Both the position numbers and the translations under genes were made by a program. The notes beneath the pieces were generated by a model. That model did not search any database, was not told where the DNA came from, and saw only the letters and a list, made by a program, of their open reading frames with translations. DNA of 64,000 nt from Mycobacterium asiaticum (GTDB taxonomy: Bacteria > Actinomycetota > Actinomycetes > Mycobacteriales > Mycobacteriaceae), in assembly GCF_001673635.1 (NCBI RefSeq), contig NZ_LZMH01000037.1, forward strand, positions 124,001 through 188,000, in the 5' to 3' direction. This document shows, in pieces, positions 25,993 to 34,228 of this stretch. Each line of letters opens with the position of its first letter. Position 1 is the first letter of the stretch.

Positions 25993-26643
25993 TTACCGGC
26001 TTTTCCGCCACACCAGCTTTTCCACCACAAAGGCCTCGGCATACCGTGACCTGCTCTGCACGCCCCGGACCCGCATCAGGCCCAGGAACGTCTCCTCGTC
26101 GAACCAGTCCCGTCCGGTCTGAGAGGGGTAGCACTGTCCGAGGATCCTTGCCTTGCGGTGCGCCGCCTCATCCGGGATCGGTACGTACAGTGTGGGATTG
26201 GGCAAATCGGACTCCCACTTGAGGATTTCGTACCCCAGCACCAGATGCGCGCGGAACTCGGTCGGGATGAGCTTGCCGAGCAGGCGATGGTCCTGGTGGT
26301 AGTCGTGGCGCTGCGGGCCGATCACCAGGTCGGGTTCACAACCGCGGCGAAATTCGGCGAGTTGTCGCTTGACCGCGCCCCAATGCTCGGGCAGGCGCCC
26401 GTCCGGTAGATCGGCCACGGTCAACCGCACGTCCGCCTGGGGGAAGTACGCCGCGAAGGCGCCCTTCTCCTCGATCTCGCGTTCGGTCCCGGCGCCGGTC
26501 ATCACCAGCGCGTGGATGACGACGTCGGGGCGTTCGCCCGCGATCTGCGCCAGCGTCGCGCCGGCGCCGATCAGGATGTCGTCACAGTGAGCACCAATGA
26601 CGGCGACCGACTTGATGTCGTCGCCGAAGGTCAGCGGGTTCAT
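25993..26643 (-). CDS. PIG-L/LmbE-family deacetylase
   Basis: 216 residues from an ATG that overlaps the nucleotidyltransferase stop (ATGA). The zinc site reads AHCDDILIGAGAT near residue 18, where the family usually has AHPDDE; the His and both Asp are kept and the Glu is Ile. The second part of the site is HDYHQDHR near 115. The fold segment LPDGRLPEHW also fits. Family members remove N-acetyl groups from GlcNAc-type substrates, so a free amino sugar may be part of the polymer; the altered motif leaves activity open. The gap to the epimerase gene is 90 bp. Confidence 0.85.
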   Translation of the reverse strand: MNPLTFGDDIKSVAVIGAHCDDILIGAGATLAQIAGERPDVVIHALVMTGAGTEREIEEKGAFAAYFPQADVRLTVADLPDGRLPEHWGAVKRQLAEFRRGCEPDLVIGPQRHDYHQDHRLLGKLIPTEFRAHLVLGYEILKWESDLPNPTLYVPIPDEAAHRKARILGQCYPSQTGRDWFDEETFLGLMRVRGVQSRSRYAEAFVVEKLVWRKSR

Positions 26644-27437
26644 GCCGGCTGCGCGGTTTGCTGTGCTGCTTCCCAGGTTGCCCACGGGCGGATGCCCCGG
26701 TTGTAGTCGGCGTCGAGTTCGGCGCGCTCCTTGAAGGTGTCGGCCGGCTTCCAGAAGCCGTGGTGCTCATAGCCCAGCAGCCGTCCGGTACCGGCCAGCG
26801 CCATGCAGGCGTCGCCGACCAGGTCGCCGTTTTCCGGGATCAGGTCGATCACGTCCTGGCGCAGCACGAAGTAACCGCCGTTGACCCAGATGGGGAACTT
26901 GGCGATCGGGGCGATCTCCTTGATGTCGCCGTCTGACCCGACGTCGACGCAGTGGAACGAGGACTGTGGCGGCACCACGAGCATCGACGCGGCGGCGCCG
27001 CTGGCGTGAAACCGCTCGATCATGGTGTCCAGCGGCGCGTCGGTCAGCACGTCGGCGTAGTTGGCCAGGAAGTATTCGTCGTCGCCGAGGTACTTGCGCA
27101 CTCGGCGCAGTCGCTCGCCGATCGGCGATTCGAGGCCGGTGTCGACGAAGGTGACGGTCCAGTCGGACATGTCGGAGTCCAGCAACTCGACTTCGCCACC
27201 CCTCATGACGAAGTCGTTGGACTCGGTTTCGCGATAGTTGACGAAGAATTCCTTGACCAGCGCCTGCCCGTAGCCGAGGCAGAGGATGAACTCCTTGTGC
27301 CCGTAGTGCGCGTAGTAGCGCATCACATGCCACAGCAGCGGTCGTGGGCCGACCATCTGCAGTGGTTTGGGTACCAGGTCGCCGTCGGCGCTGCGCATCC
27401 GCATGCCGTATCCGCCGCAAAAAAGTACGACCTTCAT
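26640..27437 (-). CDS. rfbF: Sugar-1-phosphate nucleotidyltransferase, glucose-1-phosphate cytidylyltransferase-like
   Basis: 265 residues from the ATG at 27437, behind a run of six G on the coding strand. The nucleotide site reads VVLFCGGYGMRMRS, a variant of the common AGGxGTRL. VPKPLQMVGPRPLLWHVMRYYAHYGHKEFILC closely follows RfbF proteins, as does the later NGGYFVLRQDVIDLI and YEHHGFWKPADTFKER. RfbF makes CDP-glucose, the entry to CDP-dideoxy and some branched sugars. It is the first gene of the minus-strand operon. No CDP-glucose 4,6-dehydratase lies in this window. A different base or sugar specificity cannot be excluded. Confidence 0.85.
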   Translation of the reverse strand: MKVVLFCGGYGMRMRSADGDLVPKPLQMVGPRPLLWHVMRYYAHYGHKEFILCLGYGQALVKEFFVNYRETESNDFVMRGGEVELLDSDMSDWTVTFVDTGLESPIGERLRRVRKYLGDDEYFLANYADVLTDAPLDTMIERFHASGAAASMLVVPPQSSFHCVDVGSDGDIKEIAPIAKFPIWVNGGYFVLRQDVIDLIPENGDLVGDACMALAGTGRLLGYEHHGFWKPADTFKERAELDADYNRGIRPWATWEAAQQTAQPA

Positions 27438-27750
27438 TGCAAGCCCCCCTTTAGGCCGAACACAATTTGTCGCTTCCCCCGGGCGAACGGTCGATCGGCG
27501 GTTTCCCGAGCCGCCGGCCGAGCCAGAAACTCGCTCTTTGCCCATCACCCATTATACGTACTAGACGTATGGAAGCAAGTTAAAATGATGACTGTAAGTA
27601 TGCAACGTGACGGTAAGCCGGTCGCGCCGGCATTTCCGGGTCCACGGTGACGTGCCGCGGCTGGTGGACGCGTTGATCCAATGCACGCCAACTGCTGCCC
27701 ACGCGCCTTGCGCTGGACCTTGCGTACCTGAAGGGCGCCATCGGCCCAGC
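27438..27750. other. Upstream region of the minus-strand polysaccharide operon
   Basis: A 313-bp gap between the RfbF-like gene and the 3' end of the PPE gene, both on the minus strand. It holds the AT-rich palindrome at 27554-27570, and probably the operon promoter. I see no convincing gene in it and no hairpin with a T tract. Confidence 0.5.
27554..27570. promoter_or_regulatory. 17-bp palindrome, candidate operator ahead of the RfbF-like gene
   Basis: Perfect arms ATACGT and ACGTAT with a 5-bp spacer (ACTAG), 117 bp upstream of the ATG. It stands in the AT-richest part of the gap. Such a site could bind one of the two TetR proteins encoded 2-3 kb away, but no second perfect copy was noticed near them. 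Confidence 0.4.
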
Positions 27751-28917
27751 TCAGACGGTGCCGTATCCGGCCGACGGCGGCTGGGCCATCACCGTGGGAA
27801 CCATGCCGTAGCGAGGGCCCGGGCCGGGGCCCTGGCTCGCCACGCCGCGCGGCATTCCGCCCACCAAGCCAGGCGGCAAACCAGCCACGCCATTGCCACC
27901 TGCGCCTGGCAGCGCGGAACTGATGCCGGTGAGGTGGGCCGTGGGGATCACGCTGGTCCAGGTCGCCGGGACCGACAACGAACCCAAACTGGCCGCTTGA
28001 CCCATCGCGCCGAGCACACCTGCGCCGGCCGCCTCAGCGCCGCTGGCGGCTGCACCGGCGGCCGCCTCGGCGGCGCCGACGGCGGCCTCGGCAGCCTGCT
28101 GGGCTGCGGTTGCCGCCATGCCTTGCATGGTCTGAGCGATGCTCAACAGGCTGCTCAGTGCAAATAGCGGCATAGTAGCGATGTTCATGTAGTTGGCCAC
28201 GTCCCCGGTGGACGAACCAAACGGAATCGCGGTCGCGGCCGCCGTCGGTGCGCCGGTCAGCGAGGCCGGTGTCGACATGCCCCGCAGCGCCGTGGGCAGC
28301 GAGTTGACCAGCGAAGCCAGCTTCGACTGCGTCGCCGCGGCCTCGCCCGTGGCTTGCGACACCGCCGCGGCCTGCGCGGCAGTGCCCGCGGGGTTGGTGA
28401 CCTGGGGTGGCGCCTGGAACGGCGTCAGCGCCGAGGCCGACGCGGAACCCGCGGCATAGCCGTACATCGCCGCGGCATCCTGGGCCCACATCTCGCTGTA
28501 GTGGGCCTCGATCGCGGCGATCGCGGGCGAGTTCTGGCCGAAGAAGTTCGTTGCCACCATCGTCGCCAGCAACACCCTGTTGGCCGCGACCACCCCGGGC
28601 GGCACCGTCATCGCGTATGCCGCTTCATAGGCAGCGACGGCGGCCCTGGCCTGGGCTGCGGCCTCCTCCGCCTGGGCGGCCGTGGCGCTCATCCAGACCG
28701 CATATGGCGTGGCCGCCGACACCGCGGAAATCGCCGCTGGTCCCAGCCATGGCCCGCTGGTCAGGCCGGCGATCACGGCGTCATATGCCGACGCCGCCGC
28801 TCGCAGTTCGGTAGCCAGCCCGTCCCACGCGAAGGAGGCATCGATCAGCGGGCCGGCGCCCGCGCCGCTGTACATCCGCGCAGAGTTGATCTCTGGTGGT
28901 AATGCGCCGAAATCCAT
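27751..28917 (-). CDS. PPE-family protein, SVP subgroup
   Basis: 388 residues. The N-terminus has the family start [18 protein letters not shown] and the conserved WxG-like turn ([14 protein letters not shown]). The SVP subgroup signature is present as GSLSVPATW near residue 315. The central part is Ala-rich and helical. It lies 15 bp after the PE gene on the same strand, as PE and PPE partners usually do; such pairs are exported as dimers by a type VII system, often ESX-5. Its job is unknown. Confidence 0.95.
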   Translation of the reverse strand: MDFGALPPEINSARMYSGAGAGPLIDASFAWDGLATELRAAASAYDAVIAGLTSGPWLGPAAISAVSAATPYAVWMSATAAQAEEAAAQARAAVAAYEAAYAMTVPPGVVAANRVLLATMVATNFFGQNSPAIAAIEAHYSEMWAQDAAAMYGYAAGSASASALTPFQAPPQVTNPAGTAAQAAAVSQATGEAAATQSKLASLVNSLPTALRGMSTPASLTGAPTAAATAIPFGSSTGDVANYMNIATMPLFALSSLLSIAQTMQGMAATAAQQAAEAAVGAAEAAAGAAASGAEAAGAGVLGAMGQAASLGSLSVPATWTSVIPTAHLTGISSALPGAGGNGVAGLPPGLVGGMPRGVASQGPGPGPRYGMVPTVMAQPPSAGYGTV

Positions 28918-28932
28918 CGCAGGCTCCGCCCG

Positions 28933-29232
28933 TCATCCAGCCGTAGCCGCGTTGGCGGCCTCGGTGGCGGCATAGGACCCCGCGCTGACGCGCATGACCT
29001 CGACGAACATCTCGTGGATCGCCGCGGCCTGAGCGCTGACGGCCTGATAGAGCTGGCCATGAGCGGCGAACTGCAAGGCGGTGAGCGCGGAGACCTCGTC
29101 CGCGGCAGCCGGCGCAACAACGGTCGTCGGAACCGCTGCTGCGGCGCTGCCGGCGCCGACCGAAATCCCGATGCCCTGCAAAGTGTTGGCTGATGTAGCT
29201 AATGCTTCTGGCTGAGTGATGACAAACGACAT
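28933..29232 (-). CDS. PE-family protein
   Basis: 99 residues, a PE domain without any extension: MSFVITQPEALATSANTLQGIG at the start and the secretion signal YxxxE near residue 87 (YAATE). The ribosome site GGGGGAGG is strong, 4 bp before the ATG. It is the first gene of the PE-PPE pair and probably forms a helical heterodimer with the downstream PPE protein. Confidence 0.95.
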   Translation of the reverse strand: MSFVITQPEALATSANTLQGIGISVGAGSAAAAVPTTVVAPAAADEVSALTALQFAAHGQLYQAVSAQAAAIHEMFVEVMRVSAGSYAATEAANAATAG

Positions 29233-29649
29233 GGAGCCTCCCCCTACCCGAACGACTGCCTGTCGGGTGCCACGGTCCCCATTTGAGCCGGAGGTGGTGG
29301 GTGCTTCAGACCCTTAGAAAGTGCCCGTAGCCCCCACGCGATCCGCGCCCAAACCGCAACTCCCCTTAAAGCCAACTATACATACTTTTAGAACGATGCC
29401 AAGGGGTGCGAGCAACCTACAGTATTTTTGAGTACGTGGTTGCGGTCACATTGGCGTGGAGAGCCCCAGGTTGGGTTCTGGCTTGATAACCTCACAGATG
29501 GCGCACAAAAAGTGGCGTCGGACACAACGGTGACTGCTTTACCACTGACGAACCGGCCACCTGTGAGGAAGGCATCGCGATGGTGAAGGTGATCGCTCGA
29601 AGAAACGGTCGTTGCCTCGGGGCGCGGTCCGACGATCCCCGCGGGTCAT
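29233..29649. other. Divergent regulatory region between PE and TetR genes
   Basis: 417 bp between divergent genes. It is notably AT-rich around 29360-29440 and contains the dyad at 29412-29443 and an ATACATAC motif at about 29377. Both promoters must lie here. No coding frame with a credible start was found. Confidence 0.5.
29412..29443. promoter_or_regulatory. Dyad symmetry, candidate TetR operator
   Basis: Arms GCAACC and GGTTGC are separated by 20 bp of AT-rich sequence containing GTATTTTTGAGTAC. It is about 207 bp ahead of the tetR start at 29650. The length suits a TetR dimer or pair of dimers, but this is inference from symmetry only. Confidence 0.35.
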
Positions 29650-30327
29650 ATGTCGACTGAAACGACGGACGGACGAGCAGACACCACCCGGCAACAGATC
29701 CTGCGGGCCGCAGCGCATCAATTTGCGCGCCGCGCTTATCACGACGTCGGGCTGGACGACATTCTCGCCGAAGCCACGTTGACCAAAGGCGCGATGTACT
29801 TCCACTTCCGCTCCAAGCACGCGCTGGCGGTCGCGATCATCGAACAACACAAGGACGAAGGACGAGCCGCCGTCGAGGATCTCCTGGCGCGTCAGCTCTC
29901 GGGGCTGGAGACCCTGATCGACTTCTGTTATCTGGCTGCGGTGCGGGAGATCAGTCAAGACGTGGCTCGAGCGGCGTCGCACCTCATCGAATCGGTCGGC
30001 CGAACCGAAGGGTTGCAGGCCCAGCTGTTGGGCGGCTGGACGGACATGCTGGCCGATGTGGTCAAGCGCGCGATCGCGGAGGGCGACGTCATCGAAGGAT
30101 GGGACCCGCGTGATATCGCGCGGCTCATCGTCTCGATGTACATGGGGCTGCGGCAGACCAGTGACCTCGATGACCCGCAGCGGTACCTGCTGGATCTCGA
30201 GAAGAACTGCATGCTGGTGCTGGCGGGCATCCTGCAACCCGATCGACTCGACTACTTCAAGCAGTTCATCAGGCGGCGCACAACCTTGGCGGTCAATTCG
30301 CTGGCGGCCACGGCGACCGCCGGCTGA
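29650..30327 (+). CDS. TetR/AcrR-family regulator
   Basis: 225 residues from an ATG. The N-terminal helix-turn-helix is typical: TRQQILRAAAHQFARRAYHDVGLDDIL followed by TKGAMYFHFRSKHALAVAII. The remaining helices form the ligand pocket. The HTH resembles that of gamma-butyrolactone receptors such as ScbR, as does its neighbour's, but the ligand cannot be inferred. It could repress the PE-PPE pair, the acetyltransferase or the polysaccharide operon. Confidence 0.88.
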   Translation: MSTETTDGRADTTRQQILRAAAHQFARRAYHDVGLDDILAEATLTKGAMYFHFRSKHALAVAIIEQHKDEGRAAVEDLLARQLSGLETLIDFCYLAAVREISQDVARAASHLIESVGRTEGLQAQLLGGWTDMLADVVKRAIAEGDVIEGWDPRDIARLIVSMYMGLRQTSDLDDPQRYLLDLEKNCMLVLAGILQPDRLDYFKQFIRRRTTLAVNSLAATATAG

Positions 30328-30467
30328 ATCGGCTCAGGTGCGTTTGGCACGCACGATCGAAAACCCGGTAGGAGTGGCTGCTAACCTTGACCGGCTGACC
30401 AGGAAGAACGACTCACGGCGCTCCGGGCTTAACCGGATCGACATCATTGTGGAGGTGCGGGAGAGCC

Positions 30468-31193
30468 ATGGCGCGCCAGGTGCGGTCCGAGGTAACTCGA
30501 CGGAAGATTCTCGACGCTGCGATTGATGTCTTCGGCGAGGTGGGATACGCGGCCGCCGGCTGGGGCACGATCATCGAGCGGACCGGCATGACCAAAGGTG
30601 CGCTCTACCACCACTTCGATTCCAAAGAGGCGCTCGCTTCCGACATCATCGACGAGGGCGCCGAGGTGCTCGTCGGCAGCTTCCGCAGCGTGTGCGGTTC
30701 AGCGTCGCCCGCCCTCGAGAACATGATTCACGGGACCTTCGCCATCGCGCAGGTGCTGACGTCGGACAAGACCGCCCGCGCGGCCGAGCAGTTGATCGCC
30801 GCACTGGCCGGATTCAACGACGCGGCCTCCCGTTGCTGCGCCGCGTGGATCTCGGAGATGACCGTCCAGGCCGGCCGCGCAATCGCAGAGGGCGATCTGC
30901 GCGAGGACATCGACCCGGAACGCCTCAGCGAGTCGATCGTGGGGGCGATGTTCGGGTCGCGATTGCTGTCGATCTCGATGTCGCGCATCCGCAGCGGCGA
31001 AGGCATCATCGAGGAGCTCAACGAGCGGCTCAGTCAGCTGTGGATGTTGCTGCTACCCGGCATCGCGGCCGAGACGTCGCTGCCCTACTTCCGGCAGTTT
31101 CTGGCCCGCGAGGTTCTCCGCCACAGCCGATCCGCCGCGCCGGCGGCTGCCGCTGCCGGGCCCGGTGCTGCCGCATCTGTCGCGGAAAGCTAG
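30468..31193 (+). CDS. TetR/AcrR-family regulator, paralogue of the preceding gene
   Basis: 241 residues from the ATG at 30468, with GGGAGAG just upstream. HTH: TRRKILDAAIDVFGEVGYAA and MTKGALYHHFDSKEALASDII. The C-terminal part (LWMLLLPGIAAETSLPYFRQFLAREVLR) is clearly similar to the matching region of the upstream TetR (LAGILQPDRLDYFKQFIRRR), so the two probably arose by tandem duplication. The Ala-rich tail is extra. The gene ends 3 bp before the convergent acetyltransferase gene. Confidence 0.9.
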   Translation: MARQVRSEVTRRKILDAAIDVFGEVGYAAAGWGTIIERTGMTKGALYHHFDSKEALASDIIDEGAEVLVGSFRSVCGSASPALENMIHGTFAIAQVLTSDKTARAAEQLIAALAGFNDAASRCCAAWISEMTVQAGRAIAEGDLREDIDPERLSESIVGAMFGSRLLSISMSRIRSGEGIIEELNERLSQLWMLLLPGIAAETSLPYFRQFLAREVLRHSRSAAPAAAAAGPGAAASVAES

Positions 31194-31196
31194 CTA

Positions 31197-31760
31197 CTAC
31201 GCGCTGACGGCTCGGCGACGGCGGTCCTTGACGATCCGGGCCGGAACGCCGCCGACGTCGACGTCGTCGGGCACCGGTTTGGTGACGACGGCTCCCGCAT
31301 AGATACCCACGCGGCTACCCACATCGACGCCGAGCACCATGGCGCCGGGGAATATGAAGACGTCGTCACCGATGGTGGGGTACTCGCCGGGGCGCCCCTC
31401 GCCGATGGTCACACCTTGGTGTATCCGGCAGTTCGCGCCGATCCGGGCGCGGTGATGGACGTGGACCCAGCCGACGTGGGCGACGGACAGGCCGGGCCCG
31501 AATGCGTTGAGCGGTATGCCAAATCCGAGTCGCTCGCCCAGGAATTTGAGCCGCAGTCGCAGGTACGCGGCCACCAAACGACCGGCCGGCGTTCGCGCGG
31601 TGTTGGTCCAGTACTCCGTCTTGCGCAGCATGCGCTGGAAGTAGGGCGCGCGATGCATGATCCGGTAGCGATGCCGCCATCGGTCTAAGCCCTGAGCATG
31701 CAAGTCCGCAGCGAGGTACGACTCCAAGTCGTTGCGAGTCCTGATCACCCGTAAAACCAT
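31197..31760 (-). CDS. Left-handed beta-helix acyl/acetyltransferase
   Basis: 187 residues. The C-terminal half is a run of hexapeptide repeats: AFGPGLSVAHVGWVHVHH, IGANCRIHQGVTIGE, IGDDVFIFPGAMVLG and VGIYAGAVVTKPVP, ending GVPARIVKD. This resembles serine acetyltransferase and the acetyltransferases of exopolysaccharide loci. The N-terminal part with RMLRKTEYW is helical and unlike true CysE. An O-acetylation role for the nearby glycan is possible but not shown. It converges on the second tetR gene. Confidence 0.85.
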   Translation of the reverse strand: MVLRVIRTRNDLESYLAADLHAQGLDRWRHRYRIMHRAPYFQRMLRKTEYWTNTARTPAGRLVAAYLRLRLKFLGERLGFGIPLNAFGPGLSVAHVGWVHVHHRARIGANCRIHQGVTIGEGRPGEYPTIGDDVFIFPGAMVLGVDVGSRVGIYAGAVVTKPVPDDVDVGGVPARIVKDRRRRAVSA

Positions 31761-31961
31761 ACAACAGGTATCAAAATTGGCCTATGCCAATACTTATGGT
31801 TCGTAGGAATTTCTAGGAAGCGAAGGCGGGTAAATGCCGATCAGGCGAGTCGCTGAGTCTCTTCGCAGCCCCGGATGCGACCTTGTACCCGTCAGGGCAT
31901 CAAATTAAACGTCCGATGCCGGTGAGAATGATCACCGTGCCGTAGCGGCCTGAAACCGGCC
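31761..31961. other. Gap between acetyltransferase and PAS genes
   Basis: 201 bp upstream of the acetyltransferase and downstream of the PAS gene. The part next to the acetyltransferase start is AT-rich (31755-31820) and contains a short dyad (ATAC-AACAG-GTAT at 31759-31771), so a promoter is likely. No gene seen. Confidence 0.35.
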
Positions 31962-32327
31962 TCAGCGCTCTTCTTCCCAGAGTTGTTCGGTCAGATCCTG
32001 GAATGCGGCCAGGGCAAATTTGTCGTCTGCGCGCATCACGGCAGACCTGCTCATCAAAGCTCGGACCACCGATCCGTCCTTGTGGGCCAACTCGACGACC
32101 ATGTTTGCCAGGGCGTGCACGAAGGACAGCAGCGAGGATTCTTCTTCCGGTGCCTGGTGGAAGATTTCGTGAAACCGCAGCGCAAGGACCTCTTCGGGGT
32201 CGCAGCCGACCATTTGGGCGAACGCCGAATTGGTGAACAGGATGCTGCCGTCATCGGCGATCGCGAGGACCGGAACCGGTATTCGCTCGAGGACCACCAG
32301 CGCAGGCAGTTGCTTCAAGGTGGTCAT
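31962..32327 (-). CDS. Small PAS-domain protein
   Basis: 121 residues from the ATG at 32327; the frame is open to a GTG at 32441, inside the 52-bp repeats, but the PAS domain begins only after the ATG. PAS features: IPVPVLAIADDGSILFTNSAFAQMVGCDPEEV and later RFHEIFH, ALMSRSAVMRADDKFALAAFQDLTEQ. There is no output domain, so it may act by binding another protein. The ligand is unknown. It lies 280 bp downstream of metS on the same strand. Confidence 0.8.
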   Translation of the reverse strand: MTTLKQLPALVVLERIPVPVLAIADDGSILFTNSAFAQMVGCDPEEVLALRFHEIFHQAPEEESSLLSFVHALANMVVELAHKDGSVVRALMSRSAVMRADDKFALAAFQDLTEQLWEEER

Positions 32328-32436
32328 CGGCGACTGGGCTGGTTGCCGATTCCGTCTTCGTTCCACAGCCCGATTATGGCCTATCGCCGAAATTACGCGA
32401 ACACGCTTGGTCGCAACGCGTTCCGGTGATTCGCCC

Positions 32437-32624
32437 GTCACTGCGTTCCGCTCACTCGGCTTCGGGGTTGGATGCTCGCCTCGTTCCCGTCACTGCGTTC
32501 CGCTCACTCGGCTTCGGGGTTGGATGCTTGCCTCGTTCCCGTCACTGCGTTCCGCTCACTCGGCTTCGGGGCTGGATGCTCGCCTCGTTCCCGTCAGTGC
32601 GTTCCGCTCACTCCGCTTCGGGGG
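32437..32624. repeat. 52-bp tandem repeat, about 3.6 copies, at the 3' end of metS
   Basis: Units begin at 32437, 32489, 32541 and 32593, each starting GTCACTGCGTTCCGCTCACT. Units 1-3 differ at only one or two positions. The fourth, partial unit runs into the metS stop codon at 32608-32610 and its last codons, so the metS end is probably the source of the array. The layout is that of a variable-number tandem repeat. It lies in the leader of the PAS gene. Confidence 0.9.
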
Positions 32625-34170
32625 CCTGGTACCGCGGGAACACGCCCACCGGAGCCGGCAGCGCCGTCCCGGGCGCCAGTCGCACCGCCGTCGCGGCGAA
32701 CGTCCGCTGATCCGCTCCCTGCCCGAGCAGATCCAGCAACTTGCCGGCGGATTCCGGCATCACCGGTTGCACCAGCAACGCCGCGATGCGGACCACCTCG
32801 CACGTCACGTAGAGGGTGGTCCGGAACCTGTCCTGGTCGTCCTGCGACTCGCTCTTGCGCAACACCCAGGGCTGCTGCGCCGAGAAATACTTGTTGGCGT
32901 CGCCGAGCATCAGCCAGATCGCCTCGAGCGCCAGATGCATCGCCTGGACATCGAAGTGCGTGCGCACCCGCTCCAGCAGGCCATCGGCGGTCGCCAACAA
33001 CTCGCTATCGGCTTCGATGAACTCCCCGGGTTCGGGCACCACTCCACCCAAATTCTTGGCCACCATCGACAACGACCGTTGGGCCAGATTCCCGAGCTCG
33101 TTGGCCAGGTCGGTGTTGACCCGGGTAATGATCGACTCGTCGCTATAGGAGCCGTCCTGCCCGAACGGGATCTCCCGCAGCAGGAAGTAGCGCACCTGGT
33201 CCGCGCCGAACGTGTCGACCAGGGCCACCGGGTCGACGATGTTGCCCACCGACTTGCTCATCTTTTCACCACGGCTGTACAGGAACCCATGCGCGAAAAC
33301 CCTTCGGGGCAAATCGATTCCGGCAGACATCAGAAATGCCGGCCAATACACGGCGTGGAAACGGATGATGTCCTTGCCGATCATGTGCAGGTCGGCCGGC
33401 CAGTACCTGGTGTACAGGTTTGAGCCGGTGTCGGGAAAACCCGCACCGGTCAGATAATTCGTCAGAGCGTCGACCCAGACGTACATGATGTGGTTGGGAT
33501 GCCCGGGCACCTGCACGCCCCAGTCGAACGACGTACGCGAGATGGAAAGGTTGTCCAGCCCACCCGAGACGAAGCTGATGACCTCGTTGCGGCGGGTCTC
33601 CGGTGCGATGAACTCGGGGTTGTCCCGATAGTGCGCGAGCAGTTTGTCGGCGTACTCCGACAGCCGGAAGAAGTAGGTCTGCTCCTCGGTCCAGGTCACC
33701 GGAGTGCCGGTCTCGACCGCGATCCGGGAACCATCCTCGAGCACTTGGGTCTCCGACTCGACGAAGAACCGCTCGTCCCGGACGGAGTACCACCCGGCGT
33801 AGTTGTCGAGATAGATGTCGCCCGCGGCCTCCATGCGACGCCAGATCTCCTGCGACGCCGCGTGGTGATCGGTGTCGGTGGTGCGGATGAACCGATCGAA
33901 GGAGATGTTGAGCTTCTCCTGCATGCGTTGGAACACATCGGAGTTGCTGCGCGCCAGTTGCGCGGTCGGGATTCCCGCGGCCGACGCGGCCTGCGCGACC
34001 TTGAGCCCGTGCTCGTCGGTTCCCGTCAGGAACCGCACATCGAACCCGTCGAGCCGCTTGAATCGCGCGATCGCATCGGTGGCGATGTATTCGTACGCGT
34101 GACCCATGTGCGGTGCGCCGTTGGGATAGGCGATCGCGGTGGTGACGTAATAGGGCGCCGGTGGATTCAT
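32608..34170 (-). CDS. metS: Methionyl-tRNA synthetase
   Basis: 520 residues, equal to Rv1007c by order. It charges tRNA-Met in the cytoplasm. The class I HIGH motif is PHMGHAY (residues 20-26) and the KMSKS loop is [10 protein letters not shown] near 297. No zinc-knuckle cysteines are seen in the connective domain, and there is no C-terminal tRNA-binding extension, so it is the short form. The anticodon-binding helices are normal ([15 protein letters not shown]). Its last codons are part of the 52-bp repeat array. It is divergent from tatD, with 58 bp between. Confidence 0.96.
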   Translation of the reverse strand: MNPPAPYYVTTAIAYPNGAPHMGHAYEYIATDAIARFKRLDGFDVRFLTGTDEHGLKVAQAASAAGIPTAQLARSNSDVFQRMQEKLNISFDRFIRTTDTDHHAASQEIWRRMEAAGDIYLDNYAGWYSVRDERFFVESETQVLEDGSRIAVETGTPVTWTEEQTYFFRLSEYADKLLAHYRDNPEFIAPETRRNEVISFVSGGLDNLSISRTSFDWGVQVPGHPNHIMYVWVDALTNYLTGAGFPDTGSNLYTRYWPADLHMIGKDIIRFHAVYWPAFLMSAGIDLPRRVFAHGFLYSRGEKMSKSVGNIVDPVALVDTFGADQVRYFLLREIPFGQDGSYSDESIITRVNTDLANELGNLAQRSLSMVAKNLGGVVPEPGEFIEADSELLATADGLLERVRTHFDVQAMHLALEAIWLMLGDANKYFSAQQPWVLRKSESQDDQDRFRTTLYVTCEVVRIAALLVQPVMPESAGKLLDLLGQGADQRTFAATAVRLAPGTALPAPVGVFPRYQAPEAE

Positions 34171-34228
34171 CGGGAACCAACCCTAGTGGGGTGGCGCCTA
34201 CCCGCGCGTGTGGACATATCGTGTGCGC

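Noticed and set aside
31197..31760. Serine acetyltransferase CysE
   Set aside because: The N-terminal CysE domain is missing and no cysteine genes are near; a general hexapeptide acyltransferase is safer.
32437..32624. Possible CRISPR array
   Set aside because: Repeats are head to tail without spacers and no cas genes are present.
32230..33423. Plus-strand frame running through the 52-bp repeats into metS
   Set aside because: The 52-bp unit is not a multiple of three, so the encoded text shifts frame from unit to unit; the rest is antisense to metS.
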